Assembly: GCA_902622595.1 (NCBI GenBank)
Contig: CACNQM010000004.1
Location: 62,001 to 126,000, forward strand
Origin: an uncultured Bacteroidota bacterium
GTDB lineage: Bacteria > Bacteroidota > Bacteroidia > Flavobacteriales > Flavobacteriaceae
Direction of reading: 5' to 3'
DNA: 64,000 nucleotides
A model generated the notes under the pieces. That model was given only the letters and a program-made list of their open reading frames with translations, did no database searches and was not told the origin of the DNA. This document shows positions 1 through 7,233 of this stretch, in pieces. Made by a program: the position numbers and the translations under genes. The first letter of the stretch is position 1. Every line of letters starts with the position of its first letter.

Positions 1-305
1 CAAGCATGGATACTTTGCAAAATTTTTATAAAAAAATTCAACCTGGTGGTCCTGGATGGAAAAAGATAGTTAAAGAATCAAAGAATAATGGTATAATTAT
101 ATCTGGTAAAAAAGAAAAATGGGATGTTCCTAGTGGAATATTATGCATGGTTTTTGGTAGCTTATCAGTCTATAGTGTTCTCTTTGGAGTGGGTTATATT
201 TTATATTCCAAGACAACACTTGGTCTAGTATTTTTAATTATATCTATTATATCTGTAGTACTTCTAATGAAATTTTGGAAAAGACTTTCTGCTGAAGAAA
301 ATTAA
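1..305 (+). CDS. C-terminal fragment of a sodium:solute symporter (SSS family), truncated by window edge
   Basis: The reading frame is open to the left edge, so the ATG at 6 is probably internal and only the last ~100 residues are visible. The segment NFYKKIQPGGPGWKK resembles the cytoplasmic stretch that precedes the last transmembrane helices in sugar/amino-acid Na+ symporters of Bacteroidota. Two hydrophobic segments follow (about residues 45-70 and 72-90), then a basic end. The stop overlaps the stop of the convergent nucleoside transporter in a shared TTAA. The family call is from recollection of this motif; the substrate cannot be inferred. Confidence 0.6.
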   Translation, partial: SMDTLQNFYKKIQPGGPGWKKIVKESKNNGIIISGKKEKWDVPSGILCMVFGSLSVYSVLFGVGYILYSKTTLGLVFLIISIISVVLLMKFWKRLSAEEN

Positions 306-1621
306 CCAAGAAGCATACCAACAAAAGTTGCAGATAATAATGAAACAAGTGTTCCTGCTATCATAGCCTTAAAACCTAATTCAGTTAATAATTTAGATTT
401 TCCTGGGGCTAGTATTCCAATTCCTCCTATTTGGATTCCAATTGAAGCAAAGTTTGCAAATCCACAAAGCATTATAGTAGCCATAATTACAGACTTTTGA
501 TAACTTAGATACATTGCGCTTGTAATATCTTTCAAACTAGCTAATTCAATATATGCAACAAATTCACTGGCAGCTATTTTGACACCTAGAAGCTGTCCCA
601 TTAGAGTTATATCTTCCTTAGCAACTCCAATTAGCCACATTAATGGTGCAAATAAGTACCCTAATATTAATTCAAGTGAAAAAGAGCTATATATCGTATT
701 CTGCTCAATCCATAAATTTAAGCCAAAAACTTCTGCTAATTGAAATAAAACTCCATTGACAAGAGCAATTAATGCAAGAAATACAAGTAACATTGCACCA
801 ACATTAACAGCCATTTTAATCCCATCTCTTGTACCATTTGTTATTGCTGAAAGTAGATTTGTCCCTGTAACTTCAGTGCTTATTTCAATTACCTTATTAA
901 CCTTTTCAGTTTGTGGAAACATTATTTTTGAAATCACAATTGCACCAGGAGCAGCCATAACAGAAGCAATGATTAGGTTTTTTGCTACTTCTATTCTTTG
1001 AATAGGATCATCTCCTCCTAAAAATCCTATATATGCCGCAAGAACACTTCCTGCAACAGTTGCCATTCCTCCTGTCATTAAAAGAAAATATTCTGACCTA
1101 TTCATTTTATTAAGATATCCTTTAACTAGAAGAGGAGCTTCAGTTTGTCCTAAAAAAATATTTCCAGCTACAGCTAAACTTTCTTGACCAGATATGTTTA
1201 AAAGTTTTGTTAGCATCCATGCCAGTCCAGAAACTATTTTTTGAATTATTCGAAAATAGTATAATACAGATGTAAGAGCTGAAAAGAAAATAATAACAGG
1301 TAGAACCTGAAATATAAATATCTCACCATATTTAGATGAATCTGCTAGTTCACCGAAAAGAATTCTAGAGCCTTGATTAGTATATGTTACAATTGCAAGA
1401 AATCCTTGACCAATTTTTTCAAAAATTATCCTAACAAAATCAACTTTTAATACTGCTATGGCAATAATGAACTGACTTAAAATACCAATTAAGATAGTTT
1501 TCCAATCAATGTTCCTTTTGTTATTGCTAAGTAAATAAGCAATTAGAATAATAGAACTCAAGCCTATTAAACCTCTTAAGACAGACATGATCGAAATTCC
1601 TTGGTGTGGAATTAATTCCAT
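302..1621 (-). CDS. Concentrative nucleoside transporter (CNT/NupC family)
   Basis: A 439-aa polytopic inner-membrane protein that should import nucleosides with H+ or Na+. CNT signatures are visible: GQTEAPLLVKGYL in the middle, GYLFAPLMWLIGV, and GFANFASIGIQIGGIG near the C-terminus, with the usual gate and core helices between them. Length is normal for bacterial CNTs. The longest start is at 1621; a second ATG at 1588 (MSVLRGLIGL) is preceded by AAGGA at a good distance and fits the usual family N-terminus better, so the true start may be 11 residues shorter. It is divergent from the GH16 gene and convergent with the symporter fragment. Confidence 0.9.
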   Translation of the reverse strand: MELIPHQGISIMSVLRGLIGLSSIILIAYLLSNNKRNIDWKTILIGILSQFIIAIAVLKVDFVRIIFEKIGQGFLAIVTYTNQGSRILFGELADSSKYGEIFIFQVLPVIIFFSALTSVLYYFRIIQKIVSGLAWMLTKLLNISGQESLAVAGNIFLGQTEAPLLVKGYLNKMNRSEYFLLMTGGMATVAGSVLAAYIGFLGGDDPIQRIEVAKNLIIASVMAAPGAIVISKIMFPQTEKVNKVIEISTEVTGTNLLSAITNGTRDGIKMAVNVGAMLLVFLALIALVNGVLFQLAEVFGLNLWIEQNTIYSSFSLELILGYLFAPLMWLIGVAKEDITLMGQLLGVKIAASEFVAYIELASLKDITSAMYLSYQKSVIMATIMLCGFANFASIGIQIGGIGILAPGKSKLLTELGFKAMIAGTLVSLLSATFVGMLLG

Positions 1622-1654
1622 TAAAAAAGTTTTACTAAAAATAATAAATATTAT

Positions 1655-1662
1655 TAGCTTTG
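1655..1662 (+). promoter_or_regulatory. Candidate -7 promoter element TAGCTTTG for the GH16 operon
   Basis: The octamer fits the Bacteroidota TAnnTTTG consensus and lies 20 bp before the chosen ATG at 1683. The -33 side is only T-rich (TTTT), so the match is partial. It argues that the longer reading frame beginning at 1587 is not the real gene start. Confidence 0.4.
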
Positions 1663-1682
1663 GGTTAGATTTTACTTTATAT

Positions 1683-2639
1683 ATGAATACCTACTTAAAC
1701 ACATTCTTCATTGCTTTTTTTATATTAATCTCATGTGGTGGATCTAAATCTGATTTAAGTGATTCATATTTGTCAGGTAGTGTTAAGCAGAATGTAAATT
1801 CTAATTTAGGAAACAATCCTTTCAATCAGTCACCTACATATTCTTTTGGAAATGAGTTGATTTGGAGTGATGAATTTGATGAAGATTCATCATCTGGAAC
1901 CCCAGCTGTTTCATCAGACAAATGGAACATTGAAACCGTTGCTCCCAACAACGGCAGTTGGTATAATGGAGAGTTACAATATTATACAGATAAACAAGAC
2001 AACATTAAAATTGAAAATGGTTTTTTGAAAATTACAGCTAAAAGAGAGGAGTTTCAAGGTAAACAATTTACATCAGCAAGAATAAACACACAAGATAAAT
2101 TTGAATTTACATATGGCCGAGTTGAAATTAGAGCAAAACTTCCTAATTGGGAGGGAATGTGGCCAGCATTTTGGATGCTTGGAGCAAATATCGATGAAGT
2201 AAATTGGCCAAATTGTGGAGAGCTAGATATATTAGAACATGGAGATTATGTTAAAGACAGCACTAGTGATGATCCTGGTTTGATTTCGTCTGCCGTTCAC
2301 TATGGTCCTCAAGACTATTCGAGGCAGACAACAAATGTTCCAGGTAAAATCTTTTTTGATACAGGCCAAGAAAGGTTTATTAGAGCTGAAAAAATTATTG
2401 ATAGTCCATTTGAGGAATTTCATACCTACGCAATTCAATGGGCTCCAGATAAAATCCAATTTTTTGTTGACGAAGAAATGTATTTTGAATATCCAATGCA
2501 ATCTCAACACTCACCATTTGACAAACCATTTTTCCTACTTTTAAATCTTGCTGTTGGCGGTCACTGGACTGATGGTTATGTAGCTCCAGGCTTTACTAAT
2601 GCAACTTACGAAATAGACTATGTTAGGGTATATCAATAG
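1683..2639 (+). CDS. Glycoside hydrolase family 16 lipoprotein (laminarinase/beta-glucanase type)
   Basis: A 318-aa endo-beta-glucanase-like enzyme, probably hydrolysing beta-1,3-glucans such as algal laminarin at the cell surface. The N-terminus is a lipoprotein signal with lipobox LISC (Cys18), which decides the ATG at 1683. The GH16 catalytic signature ELDILE is at residues 180-185, giving nucleophile Glu180, Asp182 and acid/base Glu185. Flanking family blocks are present: WSDEFDE near the start, GMWPAFWMLG before the active site, and NLAVGGHW plus IDYVRVYQ at the end. Its 3' end overlaps the next TonB receptor gene by 20 bp, so the two are co-transcribed. Exact glucan specificity is inferred, not shown. 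Confidence 0.93.
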   Translation: MNTYLNTFFIAFFILISCGGSKSDLSDSYLSGSVKQNVNSNLGNNPFNQSPTYSFGNELIWSDEFDEDSSSGTPAVSSDKWNIETVAPNNGSWYNGELQYYTDKQDNIKIENGFLKITAKREEFQGKQFTSARINTQDKFEFTYGRVEIRAKLPNWEGMWPAFWMLGANIDEVNWPNCGELDILEHGDYVKDSTSDDPGLISSAVHYGPQDYSRQTTNVPGKIFFDTGQERFIRAEKIIDSPFEEFHTYAIQWAPDKIQFFVDEEMYFEYPMQSQHSPFDKPFFLLLNLAVGGHWTDGYVAPGFTNATYEIDYVRVYQ

Positions 2640-4623
2640 AATAATAATATTAGTACCATTTGTTGTTTTTGGTAATTTGCAAGATACCATTCAAACTATA
2701 GACCTTGAAAATGTAGTCGTTAAATCAACAAAAATTAATACAATTAAAAAGCAGGCTCCATTGTCAGTAACTTTGAAAAGTTTTATTGAGGATAAAAACT
2801 ACAACTCACAATCGTCATTTTCTGATTTTATTAAAAATACACCAGGTGTGTTTACAACCTCATCAAATAATTTCTCTCAAGATATGAGGATTTCAATAAG
2901 AGGTTTTGGTGCAAGATCCGCATTTGGTATTAGAGGCATAAAGTTAATAGTTGATGGGATTCCAGAAACAACTCCTGACGGTCAAAGCCAATTAGATAAT
3001 CTCCCACTAGGTTTAATTTCAAACATTGAAATATTAAGAGGTCCAAACGCAAATTTATATGGTAACTCTTCTGGTGGGGTAATAAGCATAAACACTTTGT
3101 CTAATCCAGATGAAAAGTACTACAGAACTTCAGGAATTTTTGGAGCTTATCAATATCAATCGATTCAAAGGACAAGAGTTTTAAACTGGAAAACTTCAAA
3201 CCTAATAATTCATTATGATAAAAGAAAATCTAACGGGTATAGAGACCAAAGTAATTACAAATCCACAATACTAAATCTTAAATATATTAATGAGTTGGAC
3301 CAAAAAAATAAGATTATTTGGCAAATAAATTATACTGATAGCCCTTATGCATATGATCCAGGCGGGCTTAAATTAACTGAAGTTGAAGATGATCGTAGAC
3401 AAGCGAGAAAAAATAATATTGATTATGATACTTATGAAAAGGTAAAGCACCTAAAAACAGGAATCTCCTGGAATTATAAAAAAAGCGAAGACTCCTTTTT
3501 TGACAGTTATTTCTTTTATCAAAAAAGAGATTTTCACTCAAAATTACCGTTTAATTTTGGTGGAGTTATTGAAATTGATAGAAATTATTATGGATTTGGA
3601 ACAAAATTTACAAAAAATAAAAATTTTAAAAATAGAAATAACTCTTTTGTTATCGGTATTGATCATTTGAGTCAGTCAGATGATAGAAGGAGATTTAAAA
3701 ACAATTTTGGTTTAAAGGGAGATGTCACTCTCAGTCAAATGGAAAACTTTGACTCAACTGGCCTTTACCTTGTTAATCAAACTATTTTCAACACAGGTTT
3801 TCTTTTTAGATATGGTATTAGATATGATATCAACTCAATTGGAATTGATTCAAACAACGAAATTAATCTAGATAAAATCAACCCTTCTTTAGGATTATCA
3901 TATACAACCAATTCATCAGATAATTTGTTTTTCTCATTTGGAACAAGCTTTGAGACACCAACTTTAAATGAGTTATCAAATAACCCAGATGGAAGTGGAT
4001 TTAATAAAGATTTAAACTCAAATAACGCTGTCAACTACGAGATTGGATGGAGAAAATCATTAAAAAATATTGCCTTCGAGGCTGTAGCTTATATTACAAA
4101 TTCAGACAACGAAATTTTACCTTATGAAATAGAGCAATTTCCTGGTAAAAACTTTTATAGAAATGTGGGCTCAACACTTAGAAAGGGAGTTGAGCTTAGT
4201 TCTACCGTTACATTTAATCGTTGTTTTTTTAGCCTAAATTATACATTGAGTAAAAATAAATTTAAAGACTTTGTTCTTAATGGTACTGACCTTTCAGATA
4301 AGTTAATCCCAGGAATTCCAAGTCAAATGCTAGATTTGGAACTCTTATTCAAATTATCTAGAAAAAGAACATTAATATTAACTAATCGCCTAATTGGAGA
4401 GAGATATGCTGATAATCTTAACGAGACTCTCATTGGTTCATATAATATCTTTAATGTCAAATATTCAAAAGGGATTTTAAAAAACAGTGAATTTTCTATT
4501 GGAGTTAATAATCTCTTCAATCAAGAGTTTTATGATAACATTAGGATTAATGCTTTTGGAAAGAGATACTATGAGCCAGCTCCAAAAAGAAATTTTTATT
4601 TTGGTCTTAATTTTTCATTTTGA
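2620..4623 (+). CDS. TonB-dependent outer-membrane receptor
   Basis: A 667-aa receptor with a short hydrophobic export signal, a TonB-box-like stretch (LENVVVKST), a plug domain (about residues 40-150, including RISIRGFGARSAFGIRG and NIEILRGPNANLYGNSSGG) and a beta-barrel ending in Phe (FYFGLNFSF). It lacks the N-terminal carboxypeptidase-like domain of SusC proteins and no SusD partner follows, so it looks like an iron/cofactor-type receptor rather than a SusC. It overlaps the GH16 gene upstream by 20 bp and the PqqB-like gene downstream by 4 bp. The ligand is unknown; the neighbours suggest either glucan fragments or a small cofactor or metal complex. Confidence 0.9.
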   Translation: MLGYINRIIILVPFVVFGNLQDTIQTIDLENVVVKSTKINTIKKQAPLSVTLKSFIEDKNYNSQSSFSDFIKNTPGVFTTSSNNFSQDMRISIRGFGARSAFGIRGIKLIVDGIPETTPDGQSQLDNLPLGLISNIEILRGPNANLYGNSSGGVISINTLSNPDEKYYRTSGIFGAYQYQSIQRTRVLNWKTSNLIIHYDKRKSNGYRDQSNYKSTILNLKYINELDQKNKIIWQINYTDSPYAYDPGGLKLTEVEDDRRQARKNNIDYDTYEKVKHLKTGISWNYKKSEDSFFDSYFFYQKRDFHSKLPFNFGGVIEIDRNYYGFGTKFTKNKNFKNRNNSFVIGIDHLSQSDDRRRFKNNFGLKGDVTLSQMENFDSTGLYLVNQTIFNTGFLFRYGIRYDINSIGIDSNNEINLDKINPSLGLSYTTNSSDNLFFSFGTSFETPTLNELSNNPDGSGFNKDLNSNNAVNYEIGWRKSLKNIAFEAVAYITNSDNEILPYEIEQFPGKNFYRNVGSTLRKGVELSSTVTFNRCFFSLNYTLSKNKFKDFVLNGTDLSDKLIPGIPSQMLDLELLFKLSRKRTLILTNRLIGERYADNLNETLIGSYNIFNVKYSKGILKNSEFSIGVNNLFNQEFYDNIRINAFGKRYYEPAPKRNFYFGLNFSF

Positions 4624-5534
4624 TTAGATTTTTAGAATTCTTCTTTATTCTATCTGTAACCATTCCTATTTATGCTCAATCAGAGTATATATATATTCTA
4701 GGTAATACACAGGATGCTGGTATGCCACACATTGGATGTAAGCAAAAGTTTTGCCAAGATAATTTTACTAAATACGAGGAGTTCTATGTAACCTCAATTG
4801 CTGTTGTTAATTCAGACCTTAACAAGTATATTTTATTTGAAGCAACACCAGATATCACATATCAGTTAAACCATGTTAAGAATAATATCTTTCAGGAATT
4901 TTTACTCCCTGAGGCTATATATATCACTCATGCCCATATTGGTCATTATACTGGACTGATGTATTTTGGAAGAGAAGCACTAGGCTCAAAAAACCTTTTG
5001 GTTAAAGTTCTTCCAAAAATGAGTAATTTTTTGAAAACAAACGGTCCATGGAGCCAATTAGTTACTTTAAACAACATTCAAATTCAAAATATAAAGTTTG
5101 ATAAAAGCAATTCGGAGCTAAGTAATGTAGACGTAACCCCAGTTCAAGTTCCCCATAGAGATGAGTTTTCTGAGACTGCAGGCTACATCATAGCAGGAAA
5201 AAATAAAAAAGCTTTATTTATACCTGATATTGACAAATGGGAAAAATGGGATAAAAAATTAATTGATTTAGTAAAGGACTTTGATTATTTATTACTAGAT
5301 GCAACTTTTTATGACTCAAAGGAAATAAATAGAGATATAAGTGAAATTCCCCATCCATTAGTATCTGAAACTCTTAATCTTCTAGATAGTTTAAGCGATG
5401 AAGAAAAGAGAAAAGTGTATTTTATTCATATGAACCATAGCAACCCAATGTTAGACCCCGATAGTGATTTATCAAAATCAGTTACCAATAAAGGCTTTAA
5501 TATCGCAAGACTTGGGCAAAAGCTTTATTTATGA
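4620..5534 (+). CDS. Exported PqqB-like metallo-beta-lactamase-fold protein
   Basis: A 304-aa protein with signal peptide (IPIYAQ cleavage region), so periplasmic or exported. It starts with TTG inside the TTGA that contains the receptor's stop codon; no ATG precedes the signal peptide, so the TTG start is firm. The fold is PqqB-like: an early LGNTQDAGMPHIGC block with Cys40 and Cys45, then THAHIGHYTG (His104, His106, His109), His179 in VPHRDE and Asp203 in FIPDID. The canonical HxHxDH motif reads HxHxGH, as in many PqqB relatives, so the metal site and activity may differ from hydrolytic lactamases. No PQQ pathway genes are nearby; the function is unknown and probably tied to the receptor. 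Confidence 0.8.
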   Translation: MIRFLEFFFILSVTIPIYAQSEYIYILGNTQDAGMPHIGCKQKFCQDNFTKYEEFYVTSIAVVNSDLNKYILFEATPDITYQLNHVKNNIFQEFLLPEAIYITHAHIGHYTGLMYFGREALGSKNLLVKVLPKMSNFLKTNGPWSQLVTLNNIQIQNIKFDKSNSELSNVDVTPVQVPHRDEFSETAGYIIAGKNKKALFIPDIDKWEKWDKKLIDLVKDFDYLLLDATFYDSKEINRDISEIPHPLVSETLNLLDSLSDEEKRKVYFIHMNHSNPMLDPDSDLSKSVTNKGFNIARLGQKLYL

Positions 5535-5537
5535 AAC

Positions 5538-6605
5538 TTAAGATTGAAGCTTAGTTGCTATTTCTTGAACTTCATTTAGAACTCTTAGTAAGTTTCCACC
5601 CCATAATTTTGCAATTTCTGATTCACTATAACCTCGCTCTCTTAAAGCAGAAGTAACATTCATGGTCTCCGAAGCGTCTTCCCAACCTACAATTCCTCCA
5701 CCTCCGTCAAAGTCAGAGCTTATTCCAACATGGTCTATTCCAATCTTATCTACCATATAATCTATATGATCTATAAAATCATCCATATTTGCAGGAGGAT
5801 CTTCACGATCAGTTAAAAAGAATCCCAGAGCTGTAGTTTGAATAACTCCTCCATTTTCTTTTATCCAGTTAAGCTGCTCGTCATCAACATTTCTTGGGTG
5901 GTCTCTTAGACCACGAGCGGAAGAATGAGATGCAATTATAGGTGCTTTACTTAATTCTGTCATCTGTCTTATGGCTTCTTTAGATGGATGAGATATATCT
6001 ATCATTATTCCATAGTAATTAAGAAGCTCAATTACCTCTTTTCCTAAATCACTTAAACCATTATGCATTGAAGTTCCATCAAACTCTCCAGTGTTTGAAT
6101 CTGAGAATTGATTATGACCGTTGTGAGTAAGGGATACATATCTTGCTCCTCTTTTCCAAAATTTTTCAACATTTGAAGTGTCAAGCCCCATAGAATATGC
6201 ATTTTCAACACCAATCATAATTACTTTTTTGCCTTTAGCAAGTATTCTGTTCACATCCTCTGTAGAAAGAGCAAGTTCAACCTGATTAGGTGCATATTCG
6301 TTTACTAAACGATCAATTGCATCGAATTTAGAAATAGCATTTTCATAGGCAGCTTTATATCCTTCTTCATTTAACTCACCTTGAGCAGTGTATACAACTA
6401 ACCATGCTACATCAAGATCTCCTTCCATCATATTAGGTAAATTAAATTGAGTATTTGTATTCATAGTGTAATTAAGTGAATCGGTAAAATTCTCAACGTT
6501 TATATCTATATGAGTATCAATTGTGACGATTTCACTATTATTAGAATCTTGACATGAAATCAGACTAATAATTGTAAAACTTAGAATTAAGTAATATTTT
6601 TTCAT
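5538..6605 (-). CDS. Membrane dipeptidase lipoprotein, peptidase family M19
   Basis: A 355-aa zinc dipeptidase of the renal-dipeptidase family with a lipoprotein signal (lipobox LISC, Cys18), so anchored in the envelope and likely cleaving dipeptides outside the cytoplasm. Metal-ligand positions are visible: His32-x-Asp34 in IDTHIDIN, Glu in GVENAYS, His in MIDISHPS, His in IIASHSSARG and Asp in GISSDFDGGGG. Length is normal. It lies 3 bp downstream of the MORN-like lipoprotein gene and is presumably co-transcribed with it. Its end is convergent with the PqqB-like gene. Confidence 0.93.
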   Translation of the reverse strand: MKKYYLILSFTIISLISCQDSNNSEIVTIDTHIDINVENFTDSLNYTMNTNTQFNLPNMMEGDLDVAWLVVYTAQGELNEEGYKAAYENAISKFDAIDRLVNEYAPNQVELALSTEDVNRILAKGKKVIMIGVENAYSMGLDTSNVEKFWKRGARYVSLTHNGHNQFSDSNTGEFDGTSMHNGLSDLGKEVIELLNYYGIMIDISHPSKEAIRQMTELSKAPIIASHSSARGLRDHPRNVDDEQLNWIKENGGVIQTTALGFFLTDREDPPANMDDFIDHIDYMVDKIGIDHVGISSDFDGGGGIVGWEDASETMNVTSALRERGYSESEIAKLWGGNLLRVLNEVQEIATKLQS

Positions 6606-6608
6606 TGT

Positions 6609-7070
6609 TTAGTATTTTATAGCATTTGTTAGGATACCTCTGTAATTATATCTTTTTTCTTCAATTAGGTTGTTATTCTCATCGTAGAAAAACCAATTAT
6701 TGATATAAAGACCTTTTCTAAAGGTTCCTTTTGTTAAAATTGAACCATTATTATGATATTTTATATACTCTCCATGTATCTCACCATTTTTTCTATAACC
6801 AATATATTCTATATTCTCAGTAGGATAGTAATAACCTTTGTAAACTCCATGTGGAATACCTTTTCTAAAACTTTTTAGATTTATTTTTTTGCCCTCTACA
6901 GAAAAAATTAAACATGAGCCACTAAAAACTTTTTCATTTAAAGTAGTTATACCATTTACAGTTTTAAGTTCTGAACACGTAACTGGGTTGTCATACTCCT
7001 TCTTATATGAGTCACAACTAAAGAATATGAGAACCATTAATAATGATAAAACAGAAGATTTTATTTTCAT
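6609..7070 (-). CDS. MORN/YwqK-like repeat lipoprotein
   Basis: A 153-aa lipoprotein (lipobox FFSC, Cys19) whose mature part contains MORN-like repeats: GIPHGVYKGYYYPTENIEYIG, NGEIHGEYIKYHNNGSILTKG and GLYINNWFFYDENNNLIEEK (each given in part). Such repeats occur in YwqK-type proteins and often mediate protein or membrane contacts; no enzymatic function is implied. It is the first gene of a two-gene minus-strand unit with the M19 dipeptidase. Confidence 0.75.
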   Translation of the reverse strand: MKIKSSVLSLLMVLIFFSCDSYKKEYDNPVTCSELKTVNGITTLNEKVFSGSCLIFSVEGKKINLKSFRKGIPHGVYKGYYYPTENIEYIGYRKNGEIHGEYIKYHNNGSILTKGTFRKGLYINNWFFYDENNNLIEEKRYNYRGILTNAIKY

Positions 7071-7133
7071 TTTATAATTTTCTTAACTTTTTAAATAATT
7101 GATTTTCAATTGTTTAGTTGATAAATAATGTTT

Positions 7134-7151
7134 TTGGCATGGTATTTGCTT
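7134..7151 (+). promoter_or_regulatory. Sigma-54 (RpoN) promoter of the large lipoprotein gene
   Basis: The sequence TTGGCATGGTATTTGCTT matches the sigma-54 consensus TGGCAYR-N4-TTGCW. The GG (7136-7137) and GC (7148-7149) dinucleotides are separated by exactly 10 bp, as required for -24/-12 recognition. Transcription should begin near 7160, leaving a leader of roughly 70 nt before the ATG at 7234. No other promoter-like element of this quality was seen in the intergenic region. Dependence on an enhancer-binding protein follows from what is known of sigma-54. Confidence 0.75.
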
Positions 7152-7179
7152 AATTGTGTGTGTACATTAAATATGTAAC

Positions 7180-7191
7180 ATGAACGTTCAT
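7180..7191. repeat. Perfect 12-bp palindrome in the leader of the large lipoprotein gene
   Basis: ATGAACGTTCAT is its own reverse complement and lies in the predicted untranslated leader, 42 bp before the start codon. It could be a protein-binding site or chance. An in-frame ATG here would add 18 residues in front of the signal peptide, which is implausible as a start. Confidence 0.4.
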
Positions 7192-7233
7192 ATGAAAAAT
7201 ACAAACATTAAATATAAATTAAATTTTAAAACA

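Noticed and set aside
1587-1682. Longer start for the GH16 protein
   Set aside because: It would put 32 residues before the lipobox signal, overlap the divergent transporter start and include the promoter element.
7180-7233. Upstream in-frame ATG extending the large lipoprotein by 18 residues
   Set aside because: It would place a polar stretch before a clear lipoprotein signal; the sequence lies in the predicted leader after the sigma-54 start.
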